DNA of 64,000 bases from Bacillota bacterium. Its GTDB lineage: Bacteria > Bacillota > Clostridia > DSM-8532. Below are positions 1-8,363 of this stretch, piece by piece (position 1 is the first letter of the stretch; each line of letters opens with the position of its first letter). The DNA lies in the NCBI GenBank assembly GCA_023443745.1, contig JAEZTB010000042.1, positions 372,001 to 436,000 of the forward strand, in the 5' to 3' direction. Below the pieces are notes generated by a model. The model had not been told where the DNA came from. It did no database searches and worked only from the letters and a program-made list of their open reading frames with translations. The position numbers and the translations under genes are program-made.

Positions 1-231
1 ATAAGAAAAAGTAAAAACAATAGACTTTGTAAATCGAACATCACCAAAAGCTCTGACATAATTTTCTATACCTGTTGCTGAGATATTTTTACTAAGCCCG
101 TTCCAGTTTGTAAAGGAATATAAAAAACCATCAAGCAGCGGATAAATGAAAAATAGAATATAGAGAAACAGAAGTGGTCCGACGAAAATAAGAAATTCCG
201 CCGTACTCTTTTTTGAACTTTTTAGAGGCAT
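1..231 (-). CDS. Sugar ABC transporter permease, MalF/UgpA type (partial)
   Basis: This is the N-terminal 77 codons of an inner-membrane permease that runs off the left edge. The translation begins MPLKSSKKSTAEF and enters a hydrophobic helix (FLIFVGPLLFLYILFFIYPL), followed by a YSFTNWNG stretch typical of the first periplasmic loop of MalF-like permeases. The ATG at 231 has GGAGGGG about eight bases upstream. It lies directly downstream of the solute-binding protein gene at 322-1635, separated by a strong stem-loop, so the two should form one importer operon. The second permease is expected outside the window. The family call is firm; the substrate is unknown. Confidence 0.85.
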   Translation of the reverse strand, partial: MPLKSSKKSTAEFLIFVGPLLFLYILFFIYPLLDGFLYSFTNWNGLSKNISATGIENYVRAFGDVRFTKSIVFTFSY

Positions 232-263
232 AGAGTCCCCTCCGATTTTTATGTTGATGAATA

Positions 264-300
264 TTCCTCTGCCGAAGCCCCCCGGTTTTCGGCAGAGGAA
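264..300 (-). other. Intergenic RNA stem-loop between binding-protein and permease genes
   Basis: A perfect 13-bp inverted repeat (TTCCTCTGCCGAA at 264-276, TTCGGCAGAGGAA at 288-300) lies between the solute-binding protein stop and the permease start. On the transcribed minus strand no U-run follows, so it is more likely an mRNA-stabilising or partial-attenuation hairpin that keeps binding-protein expression above permease expression than a full terminator. A similar hairpin sits in the same place in the second transporter operon (30814-30845). Confidence 0.7.
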
Positions 301-321
301 GCATAAGATAGATGATCAGTA

Positions 322-1635
322 TTATTTCGTCATCTGGGTAAAGGTAGAATCTAGTTTCTTAATAAGCGCTTTATGATCCGTGGAACCTGATGAGGCATAT
401 TCCTGTATGGAAGTCCATACTTCTCCGTCATAGCCCTGAGGTAAAACAGTCTGGAACCAACGTACGGTATTTCCATCCTTCATGGCTTGTGCAAGGCTCT
501 CGGATATAGGGTCAAGCTTATCAGAACTTTCTTTAAGAGCGGTGGGAACACCGATTGAATCGTAATAGAAGCTGGTGGCACCCTTGGAATCCAGGAAGTA
601 GGAAATAAATTCGCGAACGGCTTCAGGATGCTTTGTATCAGCCAATACATTCAGGCAAAGGGCATAATCCACTGCATATTTGTTCTCTTCAGCATTTTCT
701 GAAATCGGCATAGGGAACATGCCTGCATTCAAGTCGGGTGCAATTTTCCGTATTTGAGGTATAGCCCAGTTTCCTGTAGGCATCATAGCGGTTTTGCCTT
801 CGGCAAACAACGCATACTGTCCGGATAGATCTGTATCTATTGCACGATCCTGAGCGTTCTTCACAATCAGATCCACTGCGTTCAGAAGCTGATCAAAGCT
901 GGTTGTGTCAAAGGTCCAGTCACCTTTGTAGAATGCATCCTGCTTCTTTTCAAACTCAGGGATGGCAAGGGGTGAAAAAGCGATAGTCGCCATTTGTCCC
1001 AGAGTCCATTTTTCCCTGTAGTTAACGGCGAAGGGAGTAATATTGGCGGATTTCATTTTTTCCACCAGGGCTGCAAGCTCCGAGTATGTCTTTGGTATTT
1101 CGAAGCCGTTTTGGGCAAAGATATCCTTATTGTAATAAACACCAAAGGTTTGCGCATCCAGCGGAATTGCGTACACCTTTTCCTTATAGGTCGACCCTTG
1201 CAGGGAAGTAGGCTGCAGCTTTTCCATATAGGGTTCGTTGGTGATGTCCATTAAATGTCCGGCATCCACATAGGGGGCCATACTCATACCGATAATGTGG
1301 GTAAAGATATCCGGAGCCTCACCGGTTGAAAGCTGCGTTTTAAGCTGTGCAAAATAATTTTGCGTGTTTGTTGTGAAATCCACTTGTATGTTTGATTGAC
1401 TTGAGTTGAAACCATCGACGATTTTCCCGAAGAGCTCCGCCTTTGCTGCACCATAGCTTACAAAGCGAAGTGTGACCTTTTCCTGCGGTTTAGCTTGTGG
1501 CGTTGCAGTTTCCTTGCCTCCGGCGGAAGCACCCGGAGATTCAGAGGCAACAGGTGTGTTTGCTGCCGGCCCACAGGCGACGATACTAAACAATACCATG
1601 AATAATGCCAAAAAAAGTGTAGCTTTTCTTTTCAT
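322..1635 (-). CDS. Extracellular solute-binding lipoprotein, family 1 (sugar ABC transporter)
   Basis: This 437-residue lipoprotein should capture an oligosaccharide at the cell surface and deliver it to the permease encoded downstream. The N-terminus has a lysine pair, a hydrophobic stretch and a lipobox ending at Cys21 (FSIVAC), followed by a Ser/Pro/Ala-rich linker. The mature part has features of family 1 (MalE/UgpB-type) binding proteins: YNKDIFAQNGFEIPKTYSEL, then GQYALFAEGKTAMMPTGNWA, then YFLDSKGATSFYYDSIGVPT. GGAGG precedes the ATG. It is downstream of a YesMN pair that probably controls it. The substrate cannot be read from the sequence. Confidence 0.9.
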   Translation of the reverse strand: MKRKATLFLALFMVLFSIVACGPAANTPVASESPGASAGGKETATPQAKPQEKVTLRFVSYGAAKAELFGKIVDGFNSSQSNIQVDFTTNTQNYFAQLKTQLSTGEAPDIFTHIIGMSMAPYVDAGHLMDITNEPYMEKLQPTSLQGSTYKEKVYAIPLDAQTFGVYYNKDIFAQNGFEIPKTYSELAALVEKMKSANITPFAVNYREKWTLGQMATIAFSPLAIPEFEKKQDAFYKGDWTFDTTSFDQLLNAVDLIVKNAQDRAIDTDLSGQYALFAEGKTAMMPTGNWAIPQIRKIAPDLNAGMFPMPISENAEENKYAVDYALCLNVLADTKHPEAVREFISYFLDSKGATSFYYDSIGVPTALKESSDKLDPISESLAQAMKDGNTVRWFQTVLPQGYDGEVWTSIQEYASSGSTDHKALIKKLDSTFTQMTK

Positions 1636-1670
1636 TTAGACCCTCCTCAGATATTTGTTTTTGTACCCTC

Positions 1671-1676
1671 ATTATA
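1671..1676 (-). promoter_or_regulatory. Candidate -10 element for the binding-protein operon
   Basis: TATAAT on the minus strand lies about 35 bases upstream of the binding-protein start. No recognisable -35 hexamer sits 16-18 bases further upstream. A good -10 without a -35 is what is expected of a promoter that needs an AraC-type activator, here plausibly the YesN-like regulator encoded just upstream. Confidence 0.45.
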
Positions 1677-1735
1677 GGACGGCTGTCTTTACACTCGCTA
1701 TGAACGATATTGACCAAACCCATGGACAATATTGA

Positions 1736-3238
1736 TTACTCCTCAGCAATTGTTTTTGTCCTGTATTCACCGGGTGACAGGTGCATGTACTTTTTAAAAA
1801 TCCTGCTGAAATAGGAAATATCCTCATAGCCGAGCTGCGAGGCCACACTGTTGACACTGCTGTGCCTGAGAAGCTGAGAAGCCCTCAGACATTTCCGCTG
1901 ATGGATATAGGAGGTTATATTGATATCATATTTTGATTTAAAAGCCCGGGAAACATATTCCTTGTTAAGAAAAAATACATCCGAGATGCTCTGCAGTGTC
2001 ATGGATTTCTCAATATTATCGTCAATATATTCCCGAATCACTTCTATTTTGTTTTTGATAAAGCTCTTTTCACTTTCCTCAATAAAAAACTGATAGGCAT
2101 GTGCTATTTTTTCAAGAGCTTCAAATACTAAAATATCTGAAAAGCTGAATCTGATATCCTCAATATATTTTGTGATATCCGGAAGCTCCTTTTCAAAGCC
2201 GTTATTCCACCATATAGACTCAATAATACTGCTTACCTGCTTGCAGAATTTCAGGATCGGGGTTACACAAAGGTTCTTATGCTGTATGCTGACACCTATA
2301 AAGTCATCAAAAAGGCGCTTTATTACTCCCGGTCTTCCGATCTGAATACTGTCCTTCAATTCCTTGAGGCTCTTTTCCAGCCCCCCGGCTTCAACAAAAC
2401 GACTGTTCCCGCGTTCCAAGGCTCTTATTGTAAAAAGATTCTCATTATAAAGCCTGTTCAGTGATTTGTGATAGCAATTGGAGAGGTTGACCGGTGAATC
2501 ACAAGGGATGATTTCACCATCATACAAATCCTGCCCATACTCCCTTTTGGCAAGGTTCAGCCAGTCTTCAAGAGAGCCTTTGCTTCCTCTGGGGAAAATA
2601 GCACAAAAAAGATTGTATTCCTTGTGGATGCACACTAATCGAACAGGCATCCCTTTCGTTACAGGCTCACGGCCATAATCACTTTCACCGTTCTTTCTTA
2701 TAGAAAGCGCCAGTACCTCACAGGCATTAAGTCCTATCCCCTTTAAAAGCTGCTCCAGCATCGCCTCTCTCCCTTTGGTATTAAGGCAGTAGGCAATTCT
2801 TGTGTTTACACTGTTATCCAGGCTTTGTTTTCCGGTTGTTATATAGCGTTCCCGTTCCTTTTGCTGAACAAACTTTTCAAGGGCACGGCAGAGCTCGTTT
2901 CGGTCAAGAGGCTTTAGCAAGTACGCAATGGCACCTCCGCTTAAGGATGCCTTGGCATAGGTAAACTCCTCGTACCCGCTTATAACAATTATTTTTACAT
3001 CAAGACTCCTCTTTTGGATGGTGCTGATTAAATCCGTACCACTCATTCTGGGCATGTTCATATCGAGAATAATGAGATCGGGACTGTGACGGTTAATTAA
3101 ATCCAAAGCCTCTTTTCCATCTTTTGCAAGGCCCACAACCTCGATACCGTATTTCGCCCAGTCGCCTATAGACAAAAGCATCTCCCGGATATTAATTTCA
3201 TCATCAACAACGATGGCCTTATACTTAGAATTTTTCAT
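1736..3238 (-). CDS. Response regulator with AraC-type DNA-binding domain (YesN-like)
   Basis: This 500-residue response regulator pairs with the histidine kinase gene that overlaps its start by 14 bases. The receiver domain (about residues 5-125) shows the acidic pair VDDE near residue 12, the phospho-acceptor Asp59 in LIILDMNMP, and the conserved Lys in AYLLKP. The C-terminal 100 residues form two AraC-type helix-turn-helix motifs (SISDVFFLNKEYVSRAFK and ASQLGYEDISYFSRIFKKY, ending LSPGEYR). Family members typically activate neighbouring sugar-transporter operons, so the binding-protein and permease genes downstream are the likely targets. The middle region is not assigned. Confidence 0.92.
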   Translation of the reverse strand: MKNSKYKAIVVDDEINIREMLLSIGDWAKYGIEVVGLAKDGKEALDLINRHSPDLIILDMNMPRMSGTDLISTIQKRSLDVKIIVISGYEEFTYAKASLSGGAIAYLLKPLDRNELCRALEKFVQQKERERYITTGKQSLDNSVNTRIAYCLNTKGREAMLEQLLKGIGLNACEVLALSIRKNGESDYGREPVTKGMPVRLVCIHKEYNLFCAIFPRGSKGSLEDWLNLAKREYGQDLYDGEIIPCDSPVNLSNCYHKSLNRLYNENLFTIRALERGNSRFVEAGGLEKSLKELKDSIQIGRPGVIKRLFDDFIGVSIQHKNLCVTPILKFCKQVSSIIESIWWNNGFEKELPDITKYIEDIRFSFSDILVFEALEKIAHAYQFFIEESEKSFIKNKIEVIREYIDDNIEKSMTLQSISDVFFLNKEYVSRAFKSKYDINITSYIHQRKCLRASQLLRHSSVNSVASQLGYEDISYFSRIFKKYMHLSPGEYRTKTIAEE

Positions 3239-5123
3239 TCATTCTGTCTCCCGGCAGGCACAGTATGACCGTCGCACCTTCAGGTCGTTCATTGAACAGT
3301 CTGATACCGTATTCCTGCCCCATACTCAGCTTAATAATAGAATTGATCATAAGAAGACCATTATTGCTCTCGCCTGTTTCAAGCTCGCCATAATGAGTTT
3401 GAAATAAAGAAGTTATTTCCTCGATCTGGCCTTCTTTAAAGCCTTTTCCGTTATCAGTCACACTGATCTTCATCATATTCTCATCAAAATAAGATGAAAC
3501 CTTTATTCTGAGTAAATTGGAACCATTATCCATGGCATACTTAAAACTATTTTCAACAATCGGCTGAATAATAAACGGGGGGATTTTCATATCCAGGGTT
3601 TCCGGGTCTATCTCGTATCCCACAAGCAAGCTGTCCGAAAAACGATATTTTTGTATATCAAGATAATTTCGAATGGTTGTAAGCTCTTCCCTTAAGGTTG
3701 TAAAGCTGCCCGTTCTGTTCAAATTATACTGGAGCATGGCTTTTAAAGAGCGGGTTATTTTTTCCACGTCCTCATTATTGCTTTTTATGGCAAGCGCGCT
3801 GATGGTTTGAAGCGTATTGTTTAAAAAATGCGGGTTCATCCGGGAGTGGATGGCCCTTATTAAGGCATCTTTTTCTTTTAGCTTAAGCTTATATTCAATA
3901 TTGATAAGATCATGGATCCTTATTGACATCTCATCGAATTTTCTCTGAAGGTCTCCTATTTCATCCTTGCCATAATGAATCGGTACGGGCAGCTCCGTGC
4001 CGTTGTATCCCTTCATTTTGCGCGCAAGCTCCTTTATAGGGCCGGTAATCTTTATTGACACCAGTATTACAATAACGATTCCGACACCAAGGGCAATAGC
4101 AGAATAGATAAGGTAAAAATAAATATCTTTATGTATTTGTTTTTTCAAAACAGCATCAGGAATGCTTTTTATGATATACCAATCTGAAATTGCTGTTCTT
4201 GTATAAATATTAAGTATTTTCTCATCATCCTTGCCGTAAAAATACCCCTCCGAATCTATACCTGTCAAAATGCCCATTTCTCTTTGAACTGAATCGACTG
4301 TCGCAGTGTTTCCTTTTTTATAAAATAATCCTGATTCCTTGCCTATAACAAAAATGTTTTCTTCGGTATTAACCAGGTCCGACAGAATGGAGCCGACCAT
4401 GGCTTCTTTCATTTCAATACATACAGCCGCAAGCTTTTTTCCGTTCAGCGGGTCTTTGAGTACTCTTGAGAAACAATAGCTGTTCTCCCTGGAAGCAAGC
4501 CTGTCTAGCTTAGATTCGCCTTTTTTAGTGACAACCATATGATATTGATTTTGGTCAGCCTTTACAAACCAATCCTCATCAAGTCCGGCAATATTCGGTA
4601 TGCAAAAATCGTAACCGGGCATGTTGGTTCCCCCGCCGGTCTCAAAGGTGTGCCCATCCATAACATATAATCTTTCCCAACCGGGTAAATACAAAATGAC
4701 TCTGTTAATATCAGGTATTGATGTATACACATTCATAAGACTGCTGAAGGCAAGCTGATCAAAGGTATATAAATTTTCCGGAGCTTTTTGATTCAAAGCC
4801 ACCTTGTCCCACATCCAGTCACTTTGAAAAATGCTTATGATGCTCTTATCCAAATTTAATATCGCATTGTTGATATTCAAGCTGGACAGGTTAAGAATTT
4901 TAATATTGGAATCAATATAATCCGACTTTTTTACGGCGCTCATTCTCGCATAATACATGGAAGACAGTCCGGCAACATTAAAAAGAAACAGCAAAACAAA
5001 AATAATAATAAGCTTGCTGGTTATTTTCCCTTGCACTATTTTTTTAGCTTGCTTAAACCGGCTGCTTCCTCTAAATAGCTTAACCACGTGCGCTTCAACC
5101 TTTTTAATCCCTATATTATTCAT
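3225..5123 (-). CDS. Sensor histidine kinase, YesM-like
   Basis: This 632-residue membrane kinase is the sensor partner of the response regulator at 1736-3238. A transmembrane helix near residues 35-57 and another near 340-360 bracket a large extracellular sensing region; a HAMP-like segment (ITGPIKELARKMKG) follows. The His-kinase domain has the phospho-acceptor motif RAIHSRMNPHFLNNTLQ and an ATPase domain with PFIIQPIVENSFKYA (N box) and DNGKGF (G1 box). These are typical of the LytS/YesM group. The start is uncertain because the ribosome site before 5123 is weak. It probably senses an extracellular sugar or the loaded binding protein. Confidence 0.9.
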   Translation of the reverse strand: MNNIGIKKVEAHVVKLFRGSSRFKQAKKIVQGKITSKLIIIFVLLFLFNVAGLSSMYYARMSAVKKSDYIDSNIKILNLSSLNINNAILNLDKSIISIFQSDWMWDKVALNQKAPENLYTFDQLAFSSLMNVYTSIPDINRVILYLPGWERLYVMDGHTFETGGGTNMPGYDFCIPNIAGLDEDWFVKADQNQYHMVVTKKGESKLDRLASRENSYCFSRVLKDPLNGKKLAAVCIEMKEAMVGSILSDLVNTEENIFVIGKESGLFYKKGNTATVDSVQREMGILTGIDSEGYFYGKDDEKILNIYTRTAISDWYIIKSIPDAVLKKQIHKDIYFYLIYSAIALGVGIVIVILVSIKITGPIKELARKMKGYNGTELPVPIHYGKDEIGDLQRKFDEMSIRIHDLINIEYKLKLKEKDALIRAIHSRMNPHFLNNTLQTISALAIKSNNEDVEKITRSLKAMLQYNLNRTGSFTTLREELTTIRNYLDIQKYRFSDSLLVGYEIDPETLDMKIPPFIIQPIVENSFKYAMDNGSNLLRIKVSSYFDENMMKISVTDNGKGFKEGQIEEITSLFQTHYGELETGESNNGLLMINSIIKLSMGQEYGIRLFNERPEGATVILCLPGDRMNEKF

Positions 5124-5198
5124 ATTATATTCTTATAAAAAGCTGCAAGCAAGCTCCGCAACTGTGACGATTCTTTAAAAACTTGCTTATTGCGAAGC

Positions 5199-5239
5199 AA
5201 CAAGCTTTGAATCACCCGTAACGCATACTTTGCTTATTA
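5199..5239. repeat. Short intergenic repeat, inverted copy at the right edge of the window
   Basis: The segment AAGCTTTG(5 nt)CCCGTAACGCATACTTTGCTT between the kinase start and the hydrolase gene matches, in reverse complement, positions 63969-64000 (GCTTTG, five unmatched bases, then CCCGTAACGCATACTT identical, one mismatch, GC). It contains small GCTT/AAGC inverted arms. It is probably one copy of a dispersed intergenic repeat of this genome. Confidence 0.5.
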
Positions 5240-5271
5240 TAAAGCAGGACAATCTTCTTTGGAATTGTCAC

Positions 5272-5955
5272 ATGAAAGAGAATGTTCTGATTATACTTGC
5301 GGCAGGGATCAATACCAATGCATCGAGAAACTTATTTAAGGACCTGAAGGAAGAGCTTGAAAAAAGATATGCCAAGCGAGGCAGAGTTGTTAAATTCATA
5401 GAGGTTTTTCCCTTGGGTGAAGTGAAGAATACTACCGTTGTAAGGCAGATATTGGAGGTCGGGGTGCATATGCACCGCGGAACCGGCGGAATAGAGGTTG
5501 TCAGAGCCGTTCAGAAAAATCTGAAGAAGACATCCAGGGTCATTTTAATTGGCCATAGCGGAGGTGGTCAAGCTGTCGGGGATGCCCTTGTCACCCTGGA
5601 GAGGAAAGGCATCTCTATTCATCATGTTGTTCAGATCGGAGCACCTTCAGAACCGGTACATAAAAAATACGTTCATAAGGTTACAAGAGTGCAGACAAGA
5701 ACCGATTTTGTCTCAAGGAATATTTACATCGGAACAGAAGCAATTTCTCATAGCATCAACCCAATATCGGGATTGTTATCGTCGGTATATAGCATGCCTA
5801 GCATGAGAATGCCGGAGACCCGATATGTCGATCTTAATATTGAAGGACAGCCCTGGGGCGGACATTCGGCTTATTTTAGAAGAGATCTCAAAAACAGGCA
5901 CGGAATTGACAATGTCACCGAAACCATTAATGCTTTCTGGGATAAGATAAAATAA
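5272..5955 (+). CDS. Alpha/beta-hydrolase-fold protein with GHSGGG nucleophile elbow
   Basis: This encodes about 227 residues from the ATG at 5272. A TTG at 5230 would extend it, but neither start has a strong ribosome site. The first strand motif (NVLIILAAGIN) and the nucleophile elbow VILIGHSGGGQAVGDAL fit a serine hydrolase of the lipase/esterase group. A possible acid lies in the C-terminal half, and WGGHSAYF near the end may supply the catalytic His. There is no signal peptide, so it should be cytoplasmic. It is the only rightward gene among leftward glycan genes, and its role there is unclear; glycan deacylation is conceivable but unproven. Confidence 0.7.
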   Translation: MKENVLIILAAGINTNASRNLFKDLKEELEKRYAKRGRVVKFIEVFPLGEVKNTTVVRQILEVGVHMHRGTGGIEVVRAVQKNLKKTSRVILIGHSGGGQAVGDALVTLERKGISIHHVVQIGAPSEPVHKKYVHKVTRVQTRTDFVSRNIYIGTEAISHSINPISGLLSSVYSMPSMRMPETRYVDLNIEGQPWGGHSAYFRRDLKNRHGIDNVTETINAFWDKIK

Positions 5956-5977
5956 AAAAGTAGCTCATGATGGATAT

Positions 5978-8314
5978 CTATTTTAGCGTATACGATCTGC
6001 CTGCCTTGCAGTAAAATTCGAATGTATGATCCGACACCTGCTTTTTATCAATACCGATGTCATTTAAGTAGATATTGACATCTCTTTTTGTACGCACTCT
6101 ACACTTTCCGTCTATGGAAGCTATTATTTCAGCTCTTTTAAGGTCACCATTCTCCCAGAAAATATTAACCTCGAAGCCGCCTCTGGCTTTCAACCCTTTT
6201 ACATGGCCGGTATCCCACTGTTTTGGCAGCGCAGGAAGAATATCTATTTCTCCGGTATGGCTTTGTAAAAGCATTTCGGCTATACCGGCGGTTCCTCCGA
6301 AATTCCCGTCTATCTGAAAAGGAGGATGTGCATCAAACATATTGGGATAGATTGATTTTGTTATGAGAGTATTAACATATCTGTAAGCACTTTCAGCGTC
6401 CCCTAGCCGTGCAAACATATTGATGATCCATGCACAGCTCCATCCCGTATGTCCTCCGCCGTTATCCAATCTTCTCCGAAGTGTCTGTTTACAGGCAGAG
6501 GTAAGCTCCTTATGCTCGTGAACAAGTATTTGCCGACCCGGATGAAGACCGTAAAGATGTGAAATATGTCTATGCCCCGGTTCAGCTTCATCAAAATCCA
6601 AAAACCACTCCTGGAGTTGTCCATGTCTGCCAATACACATAGGTTTTAACTTTGCCCGCGCATTTGCAAGCTCTTTTTTAAATTCACTGTCCATGTTTAG
6701 AAGATCGGCAGTCTCTATGCAATTGGTAAACAGATCCCAGATTATTGACATATCCATTGTCGAAGCAATACTGACATTACATATCTCGCCTTTATCGGTC
6801 AGAAATGCATTTTCGGGTGATGTGGATGGACAGGTTACAAGATTGCCGTTTTTATCTTCTAGCAGCCAATCAAGACAGAACAGAGCTGCCCCCTTCATCA
6901 GCGGGTATGCCTTCTCTTTGAGAAAATGGATGTCACCCGTAAAGCAATAGTGCTCCCATAAGTGTCGGCATAGCCAGGCTCCGCCCATAGGCCAGTAGGC
7001 CCATTGGGCACTGCCTCCTACATTGGTGCCATTCCTCCATAAATCAATATTGTGATTGGCAGTCCATCCTCTGCAATTGTACTGATCACGGGCAGTCCGT
7101 TCATTAACCTTGCTTATTTCATCAATCAAAATGTATAATGGCTCAAAGCATTCAGATAGGTTGCATAAATCCACAGGCCAGTAATTCATCTGCGTATTAA
7201 TGTTAATGGTATAATTGCTGCTCCATGGCGGCCTGGTCATATCATTCCATATTCCCTGAAGATTGGCCGGTTGGGCGCCGGACCTTGAACTGGAGATCAA
7301 AAGATATCTGCCATACTGGAAGTACAGTGCTGCAAGGCCATTGTCGTTATTATCTTCTTTAGCTGCATTTAGTCTTTCATCGGTAGGGATATGGTCATTT
7401 CCCCCGCCCAGATTTATTTCAGCTCTTTTGAACAGCCGTGAGAAATCTTTTACATGTACAGCTTTTATTGCTTCATAGGCTTTTTTACACACAACCTCCA
7501 TCTGTTTTTTGCAGATGGCGTTATAATCCTTCCCTTCTTTACCCGGCATTTTGTCAAAGCCGTTATAACTGGTTGATGCAGTAATAATTAGAGTTGCTTC
7601 ATCCGCTCCCGATACTTTTATACCCTCATCACCGAAAGTAATCTTGCCATTGCTTGCTTGAACTTTCAGCCGCACTTGAAAGAGCATGGCTCTGTTGTAT
7701 GTATCATCGTCATAAATGATGGGATTTTCATGATCCACATAATTGGGCTCCACATGGGACGGACATTTTCCTGACAGGACAAGGGCATCATTTTCATAGT
7801 AGGTTTTATATTCAAGCAAACTGTCAAGATGGGTACAAAATGAAATCATACCTTCCTTATCCGCTCTTAAGCTGACAATCAGTGCCTGATCGGGTTCGGA
7901 ACAAATCACTTCCCGTCTGAAGCTAAAGTCTTTGATTTCATAAGAAGTAGAGGCCACTCCATTTTCAATATCCAGCTCACGCCTGTAACCGTTGATTTCG
8001 CCAATATCGCCAAAGCGGATGTAAAGATTCCCCAAAGGCATATAGGATTGATTCCAGGGCCCAAGCATTTTCTCTTCTATTACTTTTTGAGCGCTTGCAT
8101 ACTCACCGTTAAATATAAGCCTTCGGACCTCAGCAAGGTGGTTAATTGCGCCATCATTGCTTATGGGTTTCGGGTAGCCCGACCAAAGGGTATCTTCGTT
8201 TATTTGAATTCTTTCTGTCTTTACTCCCCCGAAAACCATCCCCCCAAGTCTGCCATTGCCCACCGGAAGGGCCTCAACCCATTCTTTCGCTTCCTGCTTA
8301 TACCATAGCTTCAT
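5978..8314 (-). CDS. Glycoside hydrolase family 95 (alpha-L-fucosidase type)
   Basis: At about 778 residues this has the normal GH95 length. The N-terminal beta-domain starts with the family signature LWYKQEAKEWVEALPVGNGR and GGMVFGG, followed by the QINEDTLWSG motif. The (alpha/alpha)6 domain includes QPANLQGIWN, NINTQMNYWP and, near the C-terminus, FQIDGNFGGTAGIAEML. GH95 enzymes invert and mostly remove alpha-1,2-linked fucose from host glycans; some act on alpha-L-galactose. The ATG at 8314 has GGGG eight bases upstream; an upstream in-frame TTG at 8320 overlaps that spacer. No signal peptide is present, so the substrate must be imported. It ends the MFS-GH29-DUF5696-GH95 unit. Confidence 0.92.
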   Translation of the reverse strand: MKLWYKQEAKEWVEALPVGNGRLGGMVFGGVKTERIQINEDTLWSGYPKPISNDGAINHLAEVRRLIFNGEYASAQKVIEEKMLGPWNQSYMPLGNLYIRFGDIGEINGYRRELDIENGVASTSYEIKDFSFRREVICSEPDQALIVSLRADKEGMISFCTHLDSLLEYKTYYENDALVLSGKCPSHVEPNYVDHENPIIYDDDTYNRAMLFQVRLKVQASNGKITFGDEGIKVSGADEATLIITASTSYNGFDKMPGKEGKDYNAICKKQMEVVCKKAYEAIKAVHVKDFSRLFKRAEINLGGGNDHIPTDERLNAAKEDNNDNGLAALYFQYGRYLLISSSRSGAQPANLQGIWNDMTRPPWSSNYTININTQMNYWPVDLCNLSECFEPLYILIDEISKVNERTARDQYNCRGWTANHNIDLWRNGTNVGGSAQWAYWPMGGAWLCRHLWEHYCFTGDIHFLKEKAYPLMKGAALFCLDWLLEDKNGNLVTCPSTSPENAFLTDKGEICNVSIASTMDMSIIWDLFTNCIETADLLNMDSEFKKELANARAKLKPMCIGRHGQLQEWFLDFDEAEPGHRHISHLYGLHPGRQILVHEHKELTSACKQTLRRRLDNGGGHTGWSCAWIINMFARLGDAESAYRYVNTLITKSIYPNMFDAHPPFQIDGNFGGTAGIAEMLLQSHTGEIDILPALPKQWDTGHVKGLKARGGFEVNIFWENGDLKRAEIIASIDGKCRVRTKRDVNIYLNDIGIDKKQVSDHTFEFYCKAGRSYTLK

Positions 8315-8363
8315 GTTCAATTCCCCTACCTTTATTTCATGTGGGTTATATTAAGCTAAAAAA